A stretch of 64,000 bases of DNA from Advenella incenata. Its GTDB lineage: Bacteria; Pseudomonadota; Gammaproteobacteria; Burkholderiales; Burkholderiaceae_B. Position 1 is the stretch's first letter; every line of letters starts with the position of its first letter. Position numbers and translations under genes: made by a program. Shown one piece after another: positions 8,778 through 18,076 of this stretch. The DNA is taken from NCBI RefSeq assembly GCF_004217095.1, contig NZ_SHKO01000002.1:434001-498000 (forward strand), read 5' to 3'. The notes beneath the pieces were generated by a model, which did not search any database, was not told the origin of the DNA, and saw only the letters and a program-made list of their open reading frames with translations.

Positions 8778-9173
8778 TTATGCCGCTTGCCCGCCGCTAT
8801 CGCGCTGCTCAACGACGTCTATGCAGACACCGGCCGGGTCCAGCAACATGAAATGACGCTGACCCCAGGGTTCATCCTTCAAGGGCAGGAAGATGTCGCA
8901 GTCCCGGCTTTGTGTCAGCCTGCGATATTCCTGTTCGGCATTGTCAACTTCAATACTCAACACCATACCTGCGCCCTGGTAGGCTGCGTGCAATTGCGGC
9001 GGCTGATTGGCGCTGTTCGGAGCCATGAAAGCCAGTTCGGCGCCGCTTGTTTCATGCACAAGATGAACATACCAATCTTCCTGGAAGACGACGCTAAAAG
9101 CAAAATGGCGCGTGTAAAAATCGGCACAAGACTGCAGTTTTTCGGTAATCACAATTGAATAGACTTTTTTCAT
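8778..9173 (-). CDS. VOC-superfamily (glyoxalase-like) protein
   Basis: A 131-residue vicinal-oxygen-chelate protein. KKVYSIVITEKLQSCADFYT is the first beta-alpha unit, and RHFMLLDPAGVCIDVVE is the characteristic last unit with a glutamate near the end. The start at 9173 has AGGAG 8 bp upstream. VOC proteins include glyoxalases, dioxygenases and antibiotic-binding resistance proteins; the metal ligands are not clear enough here to choose. It lies 116 bp downstream of an AraC-type gene on the same strand, so that regulator may control it (inference). Confidence 0.7.
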   Translation of the reverse strand: MKKVYSIVITEKLQSCADFYTRHFAFSVVFQEDWYVHLVHETSGAELAFMAPNSANQPPQLHAAYQGAGMVLSIEVDNAEQEYRRLTQSRDCDIFLPLKDEPWGQRHFMLLDPAGVCIDVVEQRDSGGQAA

Positions 9174-9289
9174 TATGGGCTCCTGGATCGCAGGCCCGAT
9201 CATAGGCCGTCTGGCATCGCCTGTATTGTATATTTCGGCCATAGTTGGTCAGGCGTGCCGGCCTGGCTTTTAGTGAGACTATTCTTTTT

Positions 9290-10030
9290 CTAGCGGTATT
9301 GCTGTCGGAATGCCACGGGTGTAATACCCGTGATGCGCTTGAACTCACGGATGTAATGCGACTGATCGGTATAGGCATCTATGCGCTGGGTGGCTAGTGC
9401 CTGGTGAAAGCGAAGTATCTTCAGAAAATCGTGGGCCGAGAACCCGGTTTTTTCCGGAAAGAGCCGTTGTAACTGCCTGCGGCTGTAGCCGGATATTCGG
9501 GCCAGGTCGTTCACACACGTCAAACGGTCCGCTTGCGCCAGCAATTGTGGCATCCAGGCCGCGTCGTTGAGAACGCCGAGCTCAGTGAGCTGGCGCACGA
9601 AATATTGCAGTTGTTGTTGCTGGTCCGACTGTGAACATGCGCTCAACTGACGGATGAAGGCAGGCATGTCGAGGCCGCCCAGCGAGCAAAAGGTCTGTGG
9701 TTGCGCGATAATAGGCTGCGATCCGCACCAGACACCGGGGTAAAGTCGAATGCCGCAATAATCAAACTGTCGTCCCAGATTCAGATCAAGTGCCCGTATG
9801 CCCGGTGACATGACCAGAACACCTTCTGCCTGCCCGGACAGATCAAAGACCAGATCAATGCACGCGTCTGGTACCACCAGGTAGTGGCAATCGCTGGGTA
9901 GCGTACAGGTGGAACGCAATTGCCAGAGACAATATATCTGGTCTTGGAATACAGAATCAGGATGGTGTTCCTGATAGAAAACACCATCCTGCAGAAAACG
10001 AGGGATACCGGGTTGGACGGGCGTATGCAT
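9290..10030 (-). CDS. AraC-family transcriptional regulator
   Basis: A 246-residue regulator with an N-terminal sensing domain (residues 1-140, similar to the DUF6597 region common in these proteins) and a C-terminal double helix-turn-helix. The first HTH is ISGYSRRQLQRLF. The second carries the AraC signature region DQSHYIREFKRITGITPVAFR at the very end. It is read in the same direction as the VOC gene. The effector is unknown. Confidence 0.85.
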   Translation of the reverse strand: MHTPVQPGIPRFLQDGVFYQEHHPDSVFQDQIYCLWQLRSTCTLPSDCHYLVVPDACIDLVFDLSGQAEGVLVMSPGIRALDLNLGRQFDYCGIRLYPGVWCGSQPIIAQPQTFCSLGGLDMPAFIRQLSACSQSDQQQQLQYFVRQLTELGVLNDAAWMPQLLAQADRLTCVNDLARISGYSRRQLQRLFPEKTGFSAHDFLKILRFHQALATQRIDAYTDQSHYIREFKRITGITPVAFRQQYR

Positions 10031-10079
10031 GAACGCCAGTTTACCGGTCCCCTATACAAAGTGAAATAACAAAGTGAAA

Positions 10080-11606
10080 TTATTTTGCCGTTGGCATTGC
10101 AAATTCCGCGCCTTTGTCAATGCTTTGCGGCCAGCGTTGCATGATGGACTTCTGACGTGTATAAAAGCGCACGCCTTCCTCGCCGTAGGCATGCATATCG
10201 CCGAACAGGCTTTTTTTCCAGCCGCCGAACCCGTGCCATGCCATCGGCACCGGAATAGGCACGTTAATGCCGACCATGCCAACCAGAATGCGGCGTGAAA
10301 ACTCTCGGGCGGTATGCCCGTCGCTGGTAAAGCACGATACGCCATTGCCAAATTCGTGGTCATTGATCAGATTGATCGCTTCGCCCAGGTCTTTGACCCG
10401 GATGCATGCAAGTACAGGGCCAAAGATTTCTTCCCTGTAGATTCGCATGTCCGCCGTCACATTGTCAAACAGCGTGCCGCCGGTGAAAAAGCCTTCCTCA
10501 TTGCCTTGTACTTTATGGCCGCGTCCATCAACGACAAGCTTGGCCCCTTCTTTTACGCCAATCTCAATGTACGATTCGATTTTTTCCAGCGACTGGCGGG
10601 TAACGATGGGGCCCATTTCGGCTTTCGGGTTCATGCCATCTGCAATAACAAGCTGTTTGGCTCTTTCGGCAACTCGTTCGACAATCGTATCGGCAATGTC
10701 GCCAACCAGCACGGCAACCGAAATCGCCATGCAGCGCTCGCCTGCAGATCCGTAAGCGGCGCCGATCAAGGCGTCGACGGTCCGGTCGATATCTGCGTCA
10801 GGCATGACGACCATGTGGTTTTTGGCGCCGCCCAATGCCTGTACCCGTTTGCCAAAATGAGCCGCGCGCTCGCTGATGTAGTGTGCAATCGGCGTGGAGC
10901 CAACAAAACTGACGGCAGAGACGTCCGGGTGCTCCAGAATGGCATCTACTGCTGGTTTGCCGCCCTGGACCACGTTGAAGACCCCGTCGGGCAGGCCGGC
11001 TTCCTTGAACAGGCGCGCCATGAACAGGGAGGCGCTGGGATCACGCTCGCTGGGTTTAAGGATAAAGGTATTGCCGGCGGCGATGGCTACCGGGAACATC
11101 CAGCACGGTACCATGCAGGGAAAGTTAAATGGTGTAATGCCGGCAACGACACCCAGGGGCTGGCGCATGGTCCAGTTGTCGATACCCGTAGATACCTGAT
11201 CCGTGAAGTCGCCTTTGAGCAGTTGAGGAATGCCGCAGGCAAATTCGATGACATCGATACCGCGTGCAACTTCGCCCTGGGCATCGCTGAAAACTTTACC
11301 GTGTTCGGCTGTAATAATGGCTGCCAGCGTGTCGGCGTGTTCATGCATTAAACCGAGAAACCGGTTCATAATGCGCGCCCTGCGAATGGGGGGAACATCG
11401 GCCCATCCTGCGGCCGCTGCCTTGGCTGCGCTGACCGCAAGGTTTACCTCGTTTGCGCCCGAGAGCACAACATGGCGTGCGGTCTGACCGGTGGCCGGAT
11501 TGAACACGGCCTGTTTTTCCGTTGACTGGGGTGTAACGGTGCTGCCATTGATATAGTTGACGACATCGGTGCTATCTGTGAAAGCGGCTGTGGACGGGGA
11601 ATTCAT
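10080..11606 (-). CDS. mmsA: Methylmalonate-semialdehyde dehydrogenase (CoA-acylating)
   Basis: A 508-residue NAD-dependent aldehyde dehydrogenase of the MmsA type, which turns methylmalonate semialdehyde or malonate semialdehyde with CoA into propionyl-CoA or acetyl-CoA in valine, beta-alanine and inositol breakdown. The catalytic cysteine is in [13 protein letters not shown] at about residue 288. The MmsA-specific stretch [14 protein letters not shown] and the C-terminal motif [21 protein letters not shown] are present. The ATG at 11606 has AAGGAG upstream; a longer frame to 11663 lacks a site. A LysR gene starts divergently 88 bp away and probably regulates it. The companion mmsB and a transaminase are not adjacent. 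Confidence 0.93.
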   Translation of the reverse strand: MNSPSTAAFTDSTDVVNYINGSTVTPQSTEKQAVFNPATGQTARHVVLSGANEVNLAVSAAKAAAAGWADVPPIRRARIMNRFLGLMHEHADTLAAIITAEHGKVFSDAQGEVARGIDVIEFACGIPQLLKGDFTDQVSTGIDNWTMRQPLGVVAGITPFNFPCMVPCWMFPVAIAAGNTFILKPSERDPSASLFMARLFKEAGLPDGVFNVVQGGKPAVDAILEHPDVSAVSFVGSTPIAHYISERAAHFGKRVQALGGAKNHMVVMPDADIDRTVDALIGAAYGSAGERCMAISVAVLVGDIADTIVERVAERAKQLVIADGMNPKAEMGPIVTRQSLEKIESYIEIGVKEGAKLVVDGRGHKVQGNEEGFFTGGTLFDNVTADMRIYREEIFGPVLACIRVKDLGEAINLINDHEFGNGVSCFTSDGHTAREFSRRILVGMVGINVPIPVPMAWHGFGGWKKSLFGDMHAYGEEGVRFYTRQKSIMQRWPQSIDKGAEFAMPTAK

Positions 11607-11694
11607 ATTTGGCTCCTTGCTGATGATGGCACCAGTATAGACACGGCAAAGCGACGCGATCAATAGGCCAGTTGTGGATTAATTGTTCAAAATA

Positions 11695-12642
11695 ATGGAC
11701 AATGCAGGTATGAAAAATTTGAAAAATGAACCGTTGTGGTCTCATATCTACTGGCTGGGGATGCTGGAGGTTGCCGGCAGCTATACCGCGGCGGCCCAGC
11801 GGCTGGGGGTCAGCAAGGCGGCCATGAGCCAGCGCATACAGGAACTGGAAAGCGCCCTGGGGATTGCGCTGGTCCAGCGCACGACGCGCAGCGTGAGGCT
11901 GACTGAAGCCGGGCGCGAACTGGTTGCCGAAACCAGACCGGCATTCAGCAGCATTGAAACCGGATGCGCCCGCATTCGCGAACTGGCCGATACGCCCCAG
12001 GGCATTATTCGCCTGACTGCACCGGTGGCGCTGGCCCGCCAACAGATTATTCCGCGGCTTCCTGCTTTCATGCGTCAATACCCGAAAATCCGCATCGACA
12101 TTGAGCTGTCCGACCATATCAGCCCGCTGGCGCAGGAAGGTTTTGATCTTGCCATTCGTCATTCTTCCACGGTGCCCGAAACCTATGTTGCCTGGAAGCT
12201 TTGCACCACCAGAACGCTGCTGCTTGCCAGCCGGGAGTATCTGAAAACGCACCCCCGGCCGGTGCGGCCGCAGGATCTGGTTGATCACAACTGTCTTACC
12301 TATTTGCGTTCAGGAGGGCAGCCGGCCTGGCATTTTGAGAGCCGCAGATCATCGTCGCGAAGGGTAAGCGTACAGGTCAACGGTTCATTTGCTGCCAACA
12401 ACAGCGAAACGCTCAGGGAAATGGTGCTGGCACACCAGGGTATTGCGCTGGTGCCCGATTTTTCGGTGGCAAGAGAATTGGACCGGGGCACGCTGGTTGA
12501 ACTGCTGCCGCAATGGCAGTCGGTCAGTGTCTTTGGCGACCATATTTATGCGCTGCGTCCTTACAGCCCGCATGTGCCGGGCATTATCCGCCTGCTGGTG
12601 GATTACCTGAAAGCATCGTTTCGGGAACAATCTTTTCTGTAG
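11695..12642 (+). CDS. LysR-type regulator divergent from mmsA
   Basis: A 315-residue LysR regulator. The N-terminal HTH is SYTAAAQRLGVSKAAMSQRI. The effector domain begins around residue 90 (GIIRLTAPVALARQQIIPRL), typical of the DsdC/TrpI-like subgroup of aromatic and aldehyde metabolism regulators. The start is either 11695 or 11710; neither has a strong ribosome binding site (AGG 4 bp before the second). Divergent placement against mmsA over 88 bp suggests it controls mmsA and itself (inference). Confidence 0.85.
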   Translation: MDNAGMKNLKNEPLWSHIYWLGMLEVAGSYTAAAQRLGVSKAAMSQRIQELESALGIALVQRTTRSVRLTEAGRELVAETRPAFSSIETGCARIRELADTPQGIIRLTAPVALARQQIIPRLPAFMRQYPKIRIDIELSDHISPLAQEGFDLAIRHSSTVPETYVAWKLCTTRTLLLASREYLKTHPRPVRPQDLVDHNCLTYLRSGGQPAWHFESRRSSSRRVSVQVNGSFAANNSETLREMVLAHQGIALVPDFSVARELDRGTLVELLPQWQSVSVFGDHIYALRPYSPHVPGIIRLLVDYLKASFREQSFL

Positions 12643-13038
12643 TCTCTGCATTGGGCGGGCAAGCGCTGCAATCTGCACGGCAGCGGCCCGTCATGCCAGG
12701 TGGCCGTGCTTTTCGGTTATGGCGCCATAGCTGCTGTCTGGTTGAACAGATTGTGCGCTGCCAAAGGCCGGCCCTTATTCCCTGTACTCCTTTTACTCCT
12801 TTTACTCCTTTTACTCGCTTCGCTCCTGTTGTTCCAGCGGCAGTCGCTGCTGCATTTTTCTGCTGCCAGCCTGCGATTGCATGTGTAATCCAGCCGAACA
12901 AGTGATCACGCGTATTGCGATTGCATTGTCCAGTATGCGTTGCATTGTACAAAACGCCATTGCAAACAACGAATCGCATGGATAGGATTCGTTCAGCTTC
13001 AATGCGATCGTAATAATCAGAAAATAACGGAGACAATG
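12643..13038. other. 396-bp intergenic region before the Bug receptor gene
   Basis: No convincing gene is visible. It contains a 9-bp tandem repeat (12785-12820) and two direct copies of TTGCATTGT at 12921-12929 and 12940-12948, 19 bp apart, which is about two helical turns and suits a dimeric regulator. A GGAGA ribosome binding site is at its right end. The promoter for the downstream operon is presumably here. Confidence 0.5.
12785..12820 (+). repeat. 9-bp tandem repeat TACTCCTTT, three perfect copies and one degenerate
   Basis: Three exact head-to-tail copies of TACTCCTTT at 12785-12811 are followed by TACTCGCTT. It lies in noncoding sequence after the LysR gene. It is most likely a slippage-prone simple repeat; its copy number could vary between strains and alter the spacing of nearby signals. 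Confidence 0.8.
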
Positions 13039-14010
13039 ATGAAAACAGGTTCAAAGCTGATCTTGGCACTCGCGTGCCTGCTTGCGGTACCAGCCGCTCA
13101 TGCGCAGGCTTATCCGACCAGAGCGGTCAAGCTTATCGTGCCATTTCCGCCAGGCGGGGGAACGGATTATATTGCCCGCGAGCTGGCCTTGCATATGGGT
13201 AAACAGAAGAACTGGAATGTGGTGGTAGAGAACCGGCCGGGGGCGGGTGGAAGCGTGGGACTGGGATCGGCAGCCAATGCAAAGCCCGATGGATACACCA
13301 TCGTATTGGGGCAGACCAGCAATCTGGCCATTTTGCCTACGCTGCAACCCAAGATCCAGTATGACCCGGTTAGCAGTTTTACTCCAGTTGCGCTGGTCGC
13401 CGAAGCCCCGCTGGTATTTGTCGGCCCCAAACAGGCTACTTATTCGAATGCTCAGCAATTTATCGAACAAGTTAAGGCAGCGCCGCCAAATAGCATGAAT
13501 TTCGGCATCCCGGGCATCGGCACGGTGGCTCATTTGACCTCCGTGCTGTTTCAGCAGAAATCAGGTATCAAGATTGAAAATATTCCCTACAAAGGCGCGG
13601 CCGACGGCATTCCTTCGCTGATCGGCAATCAGATTCAGGCGTATATGTCATCGGCGTCTACCCTGACTGGCGCGATTGAAGATAAGCAGATCAAGCCGCT
13701 GGGTGTCACCTCCCTGATCCGTATGAAGACCTTGCCCGATGTGCCGACACTGGACGAATCCGGCTTCAAGGGGTTTAACGCGACCACCTGGTTTGGCATT
13801 CTGGTTCCCGCGGCAACGCCCCGTGAAATCGTGGATGTATTGGGTGAGGCCATCCGGACCGCGATGGACGATAAAAAATTCCAGGAGCAGATCGAGAACT
13901 CTGGAGCGATGGTTGTCGATGGCGATCAGCGCTCATTTGCTGAAAGAATAAAAACCGATACCGCGATGTGGGCCGATGTCATCAAGACCGCAAATATCTC
14001 GCTCAAATAG
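13039..14010 (+). CDS. Tripartite tricarboxylate transporter receptor (Bug/TctC family)
   Basis: Periplasmic solute receptor, 323 residues. A signal peptide ends near AAHAQA (about residue 21) and is followed by the family opening YPTRAVKLIVPFPPGGGTDYIAR; the RPGAGGSVGL loop is also present. Two ATG codons lie side by side (13036 and 13039), and GGAGA upstream favours 13039. Bug proteins bind carboxylates and deliver them to TctA/TctB permeases; no tctAB is nearby, so this is an orphan receptor. It heads a run with an RraA-like aldolase, a hydroxyacid dehydrogenase and an IclR regulator, so its ligand is probably their substrate (inference). Confidence 0.9.
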   Translation: MKTGSKLILALACLLAVPAAHAQAYPTRAVKLIVPFPPGGGTDYIARELALHMGKQKNWNVVVENRPGAGGSVGLGSAANAKPDGYTIVLGQTSNLAILPTLQPKIQYDPVSSFTPVALVAEAPLVFVGPKQATYSNAQQFIEQVKAAPPNSMNFGIPGIGTVAHLTSVLFQQKSGIKIENIPYKGAADGIPSLIGNQIQAYMSSASTLTGAIEDKQIKPLGVTSLIRMKTLPDVPTLDESGFKGFNATTWFGILVPAATPREIVDVLGEAIRTAMDDKKFQEQIENSGAMVVDGDQRSFAERIKTDTAMWADVIKTANISLK

Positions 14011-14029
14011 ACAGGACCAGGCAAGCGTT

Positions 14030-14716
14030 ATGACGAATTTACCATTTATCCGCAAGGACATTCGACGGCCGGATCCGAATCTGGTTAGGCGTGCTGCCCG
14101 GTTTCAGGCAGCCATACTGGCAGACGTGGGCGGGCGTCGCGGTACACTCGGCGGCAGCATACAGTCGCGGGTCCCGGGAATGAAAGTTGCCGGACCGGCA
14201 TTTACGGTAGAAGTGCGCCCGGGCGATAATCTGATGTTTCATGCAGCACTGGCCATGGCGCAGCCGGGAGATGTCATTGTGGTTGAAGGCAAGGGCGACC
14301 TGACTGCGGCATTGTGTGGAACCATTATGGTTACCCAGGCGCAGGCAGCAGGCCTGGCCGGCTTCGTCGTCGATGGGGCGACCCGCGACACTGAAGAAAT
14401 TGCTGCGGGCAAGTTTGCCGTATTTTCTGCAGGAACCAATCCCAACGGCCCCACCAAATCGCTTGGCGGTCGTATTAACTGGCCGGTTACGCTGGCCGGT
14501 ACGACCGTCAATCCGGGCGATCTGATCGTGGGCGATGATGACGGTGTGGTTGTGGTTCCCCAGGAAAATATCGAAGAAATACTGATTCTGGCAGAACAGA
14601 AAGTGCAAGCCGAAGCCAAAAGGATTGCGCAAATCCTGGACGGGAATCTCGGGGCGCCCTGGCTTGAGAATGCGCTTGTGCAGGCCGGTGTATTGCGCCA
14701 GGGAGAAGCGTTGTGA
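14030..14716 (+). CDS. RraA-like aldolase (HMG/oxaloacetate family)
   Basis: A 228-residue protein of the RraA/4-hydroxy-4-methyl-2-oxoglutarate aldolase family. GDVIVVEGKGDLTAALCGTI and GFVVDGATRDTEEI match the family; the R-D pair in ATRD is the metal/substrate site of the aldolases. These enzymes cleave 4-carboxy-4-hydroxy-2-oxoacids or decarboxylate oxaloacetate; RraA itself instead inhibits RNase E. The catabolic neighbours favour an enzyme. It starts 19 bp after the Bug receptor and its end overlaps the next gene by 4 bp, so it is in one operon. The exact substrate is unknown. Confidence 0.82.
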   Translation: MTNLPFIRKDIRRPDPNLVRRAARFQAAILADVGGRRGTLGGSIQSRVPGMKVAGPAFTVEVRPGDNLMFHAALAMAQPGDVIVVEGKGDLTAALCGTIMVTQAQAAGLAGFVVDGATRDTEEIAAGKFAVFSAGTNPNGPTKSLGGRINWPVTLAGTTVNPGDLIVGDDDGVVVVPQENIEEILILAEQKVQAEAKRIAQILDGNLGAPWLENALVQAGVLRQGEAL

Positions 14717-15666
14717 CTGCGGCCCGCCACAAGATTCTGGTCACGGGCGCCGACCTTGCCGCCCAGGCACTGCAAGCGCTGCAGGACTATGAAGTGATTT
14801 ATACCGGCGCTTTGCCGACCGAGGCGCAACTTATTGCACTTGTGAAAGCGCATGATCCCATCGGTATCATTGTGCGATACGGCAGGATTACCAGAAGCGT
14901 CATAGAGCACGCACGCAGTCTGAAGGTCATCTCCAAGCATGGTAGCGGCATTGATACGATTGACGTGGCCGCGGCCAAAGACAATGGTGTTGTTGTGCGT
15001 GCAGCTGCGGGCGCCAATGCTGCTGCAGTTGCCGAGCATGCACTGGGTCTGCTGCTGGCGTGTGCAAAATCCATTGCGCAACAGAATGCACGCATGCATG
15101 ACGGCCACTGGGATAAAGCCAGGCACAAGAGTATTGAGCTGCGAACCAAAACAATCGGGTTGATCGGGTTGGGCAGCATTGGGCGCAAAATGGCCGCGAT
15201 GTGCCGGGCCATGCAGCTCAATGTGATTGCCTATGACCCCTTTGTGACGCATGACGACAATCTTGCCTTGGTGCCACTGGAGCAAATCTGGTCCGAAGCG
15301 GATTTCATTTCGCTGCACTGTCCGCTGTCCGAAGAGAATCGTCATTTAATCAATGCGGGCACACTGGCCGCATGCCGCAAGGGAGTCATATTGATCAACA
15401 CGGCCCGTGGCGGACTGGTTGATGAAGTGGCACTGCTGGCTGCTGTGCAGTCCGGTCAGGTGTTTGCTGCCGGGCTCGACAGTTTCGCTCAGGAGCCGCC
15501 TGCCAAGGATCATGTCTTCTTTGGCGAGCCGCAAATTATTCTGAGCCCGCATGTAGGCGGGGTGACCGGTCAGGCGTATATCGACATGGGCGTGGCTGCT
15601 GCAGAAAACCTGTTGCGCAGTCTTGTCGATAGTGGCATTCAGAGTCAGAAAGCACAGACTGCCTAG
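14713..15666 (+). CDS. D-isomer-specific 2-hydroxyacid dehydrogenase
   Basis: A 317-residue NAD(P)-dependent dehydrogenase of the phosphoglycerate dehydrogenase/2-hydroxyacid family. The Rossmann motif GLIGLGSIGRKMA is near residue 150; the arginine lies in NTARGGLVDE near residue 235; an SPHVGGVT histidine lies near residue 280. It starts at a GTG overlapping the upstream stop codon (GTGA), so it is translationally coupled to the RraA-like gene. It would oxidise or reduce a 2-hydroxyacid linked to the aldolase product (inference). A serine-pathway SerA is less likely because the C-terminal regulatory domain is absent. Confidence 0.87.
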   Translation: MTAARHKILVTGADLAAQALQALQDYEVIYTGALPTEAQLIALVKAHDPIGIIVRYGRITRSVIEHARSLKVISKHGSGIDTIDVAAAKDNGVVVRAAAGANAAAVAEHALGLLLACAKSIAQQNARMHDGHWDKARHKSIELRTKTIGLIGLGSIGRKMAAMCRAMQLNVIAYDPFVTHDDNLALVPLEQIWSEADFISLHCPLSEENRHLINAGTLAACRKGVILINTARGGLVDEVALLAAVQSGQVFAAGLDSFAQEPPAKDHVFFGEPQIILSPHVGGVTGQAYIDMGVAAAENLLRSLVDSGIQSQKAQTA

Positions 15667-15680
15667 CGTCCCATTCGCAT

Positions 15681-15755
15681 GACACCATCAAATGTATATA
15701 AACTGATGCAGGGATGTACCTGGCGCAAGTCGCAGCTTTTTTTTTGGATGGTGTC
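15681..15755. repeat. 9-bp inverted repeat GACACCATC/GATGGTGTC around a T9 tract
   Basis: GACACCATC at 15681-15689 is exactly complementary to GATGGTGTC at 15747-15755, with a run of nine T just before the right arm. It lies in the 184-bp gap before the IclR gene. It could be an operator pair, part of a terminator for the upstream operon, or chance. Confidence 0.4.
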
Positions 15756-15850
15756 TGTGCGTCCTGGTCACGCAGTAACATTGCATGGGATGAACGGGCA
15801 GCCGGCCGGTGCCTGTATCTGTATAGTTGATTGACACGAGGGTTGGCGAC

Positions 15851-16603
15851 TTGAAGAACAAAAAAGATCAGGAAAAAGATGGCGAGAACGTGATTGCAGT
15901 GTCGCGTGCCATCGGCCTGCTTGAAAGTTTCCTACCGGATGACGAGTATCTTTCACTGCTGCAACTGAGCACCAGAACTCAGTTGCACAAGTCCACAGTG
16001 TTGCGCATTGCGCGCACTCTGGCGCATCACCGCTATCTTGTGCAGCGCGAGGATGGCGCATGGCGCCTTGGGCCGGCGGCTGGCTGGCTTGGTGCCAGAT
16101 ACCGCTCGTCGTTTGATGTTTCGGCCGCCGTAGAGCCGGTCTTGCAGGAGTTGTCGGCCTTGTCCTCGGAGAGTTCCACCTTTTTTGTGCAGGAAGGTGA
16201 GGCACGAATTTGCCTGTATCGCATCGAAGGTCCCCAGGCGATACGGTTTCATATCAGCGTCGGTCAGGTGCTGCCACTGGACAAGGGGTCTCCTGGCAAG
16301 GTCATTCTTGCCTTTTCCGGCAAGCCTGGCCGACAATACGATGCCATTCGCCGCCAGGGTTACTATATTTCCATTGGCGAGCGAGATCAGGATGTGGCCA
16401 GCATTTCTGCTCCGGTTTACGGCGTCAATTGGAAACTGCTGGGGGCGATCAGTATTTCCGGACCTTCCAGCAGATTGTCCCGTGTCATTCTCAAGGGGTA
16501 TGCCGAAACCCTGATCACCAAGGCCAACCGATTGTCCCTGGCCCTGGGCGGCAAGCACAAGGGCCTGCCACCCAACCCACAGCGGACCACCTGGCACCCG
16601 TAA
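15851..16603 (+). CDS. IclR-family transcriptional regulator
   Basis: A 250-residue IclR regulator: an N-terminal winged HTH (LSTRTQLHKSTVLRIARTL, residues about 30-60) and a C-terminal GAF-like ligand domain with the family stretches RFHISVGQVLPLDKGSPGKV and ISAPVYGVNWKLLGAISISG. The start is probably the TTG at 15851, which has GAGGG about 9 bp upstream; no ATG lies near the domain start. It sits 184 bp after the dehydrogenase gene in the same direction and likely controls the Bug-RraA-dehydrogenase operon (inference). Confidence 0.85.
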   Translation: MKNKKDQEKDGENVIAVSRAIGLLESFLPDDEYLSLLQLSTRTQLHKSTVLRIARTLAHHRYLVQREDGAWRLGPAAGWLGARYRSSFDVSAAVEPVLQELSALSSESSTFFVQEGEARICLYRIEGPQAIRFHISVGQVLPLDKGSPGKVILAFSGKPGRQYDAIRRQGYYISIGERDQDVASISAPVYGVNWKLLGAISISGPSSRLSRVILKGYAETLITKANRLSLALGGKHKGLPPNPQRTTWHP

Positions 16604-16745
16604 CAGCAACCAGTTTGCCCATTCCCGCTATGACAATTGTGAAGCCCTTGCTGGCAATCGTCGTCGCCAGCGATGGTGCAGCGGCAAATACTTGTTAAAA
16701 TCACTGCAATAGAACCCGTAATGACATTGAAACCGGCAGGTGCAA

Positions 16746-17696
16746 ATGAAATACGTTGATTATTACAAAACCCTTGGTGTAGAGCGCAATGCGACCGAGG
16801 CACAGATCAAGAAGGCCTATCGCAGCCTGGCTCACAAATATCATCCCGATATATCCAAGGAGCCCGATGCCGAGACTAAATTCAAGGAAGTGGCCGAAGC
16901 CTACGCTACGCTGAAAGACCCGGAAAAACGTGCAGCCTATGATAATCTTGGTCAGCACCGGCCGGGCGACGATTTTGTACCACCGCATCAATGGCAACAG
17001 CATTTTCATGAATCATCAGAAGACTTTTCGGATGTGGACCTGTCCGATCTGCTAAAGGCGTTTGCCGAGGCGCAGCGCGAAGGGGCGACCAAATATGCCA
17101 ATCGTGCGCGCCACGGAGAAACTTTTGAATTCACCATGCCGGTTACGCTGGAGCAAATTTATAACGGCGCTGAAACCGAGATTTCCGTTGCGGTCCCCGA
17201 TTATGACAGCCAGGGCCTGCTGCATCGTGTGCCGAAAACCTTTCGCATTCGCATTCCCAAGGGCGCGGCCGATGGTCAGCGTTTGCGGCTGGCGGGCAAA
17301 GGTGGGCAGGGCATGAATGGCGGCTCGCCTGGAGACTTGTTCGTCGTCATGAAGTTGCAGCCGCATAAGTATTTTCAGGTGAACGGCAATGATCTGACGC
17401 TTGAGGTGCCGTTGGCTCCATGGGAGGCGGTGCTGGGGGCGAGCGTGGAAATTCCCACGCTGGGCGGTCCGGTGGCGCTGACCATCCCGCCCGGTACGGT
17501 CGCTGGCCGCAAAATGCGCCTTTCCAAAAGAGGTCTGCCGGGCAATGGCAACGTACAGGGCGACTTGTATGCCATTATCACAATTGAAGTACCCAGTTCG
17601 GTGAGCGAACGTGAGAAGGCGTTGTACACCGAATTGGCTGCTGCGTCATCGGGCTTTGAGCCACGCAGGCAGCGTTTTGCAGGAGGTCAATCATGA
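16746..17696 (+). CDS. cbpA: Curved DNA-binding protein / DnaJ-class co-chaperone
   Basis: A 316-residue J-domain protein. J-domain at residues 1-70 with the DnaK-stimulating HPD motif in [11 protein letters not shown]; a short linker; then two DnaJ C-terminal beta domains (from about residue 125). It lacks the zinc-finger cysteines of DnaJ, which identifies CbpA. It acts as a DnaK co-chaperone and nucleoid-binding protein in stationary phase. The ATG at 16746 has an AGG site upstream; a GTG two codons earlier is possible. Its stop overlaps the start of cbpM by 4 bp, the usual arrangement with its inhibitor. Confidence 0.92.
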   Translation: MKYVDYYKTLGVERNATEAQIKKAYRSLAHKYHPDISKEPDAETKFKEVAEAYATLKDPEKRAAYDNLGQHRPGDDFVPPHQWQQHFHESSEDFSDVDLSDLLKAFAEAQREGATKYANRARHGETFEFTMPVTLEQIYNGAETEISVAVPDYDSQGLLHRVPKTFRIRIPKGAADGQRLRLAGKGGQGMNGGSPGDLFVVMKLQPHKYFQVNGNDLTLEVPLAPWEAVLGASVEIPTLGGPVALTIPPGTVAGRKMRLSKRGLPGNGNVQGDLYAIITIEVPSSVSEREKALYTELAAASSGFEPRRQRFAGGQS

Positions 17697-18025
17697 GCGT
17701 GCAGATTACTGAAACCATCTGGCTGAACCAGGACGAAGTGTGTTCGCTGCAGCATGTGGCGGCCGTTTCTGGCTTGAGCGAAGCCGACATAATGGATCTG
17801 GTCGAGACCGGCGTGCTCTCGCCTGTGAGCGAGCATACCGGCTCTGGCATGTTTTATTCTGAATGTATTGTGGTGGCGCGCAAGGCGCGACGGCTGCGCG
17901 ATGACTTTGATCTGAATGCCGACGCTGTCGCGCTGGTGCTCAATTTGCTGCGTCGGGTGGATGCGCTGGAATCCGAATTGCAGGCGTTGCAGCCGGCTGC
18001 CAGACGCAGTCGCCAGCCAAAGTAA
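17693..18025 (+). CDS. cbpM: Chaperone modulator protein
   Basis: A 110-residue CbpM-like protein with a MerR-like helical fold ([34 protein letters not shown]). CbpM binds the CbpA J-domain and blocks both its co-chaperone and DNA-binding activities. Start and upstream stop overlap (ATGA), so the two proteins are made in step. A C-terminal helix with several leucines ([17 protein letters not shown]) is likely a short coiled coil. Confidence 0.9.
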   Translation: MSVQITETIWLNQDEVCSLQHVAAVSGLSEADIMDLVETGVLSPVSEHTGSGMFYSECIVVARKARRLRDDFDLNADAVALVLNLLRRVDALESELQALQPAARRSRQPK

Positions 18026-18048
18026 CCACAACTGCAATGTGAACAAGA

Positions 18049-18076
18049 CGCGGCGATGGTCGGGCCGCGCTGTGTT
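18049..18076. terminator. Possible terminator hairpin between cbpM and a convergent LysR gene
   Basis: CGCGGC at 18049-18054 pairs with GCCGCG at 18064-18069 around a 9-nt loop, followed by a weak T-rich stretch. It lies between two convergent genes, where a shared terminator is expected. The short U-tract keeps confidence low. Confidence 0.35.

Noticed and set aside
10314-11351. A 345-codon open frame antisense to mmsA
   Set aside because: mmsA is complete with its catalytic motif and ribosome binding site; the antisense frame shows no recognisable protein.
12785-12820. CRISPR-like repeat
   Set aside because: Units are 9 bp with no spacers; a simple tandem repeat. No CRISPR array or cas gene is present.
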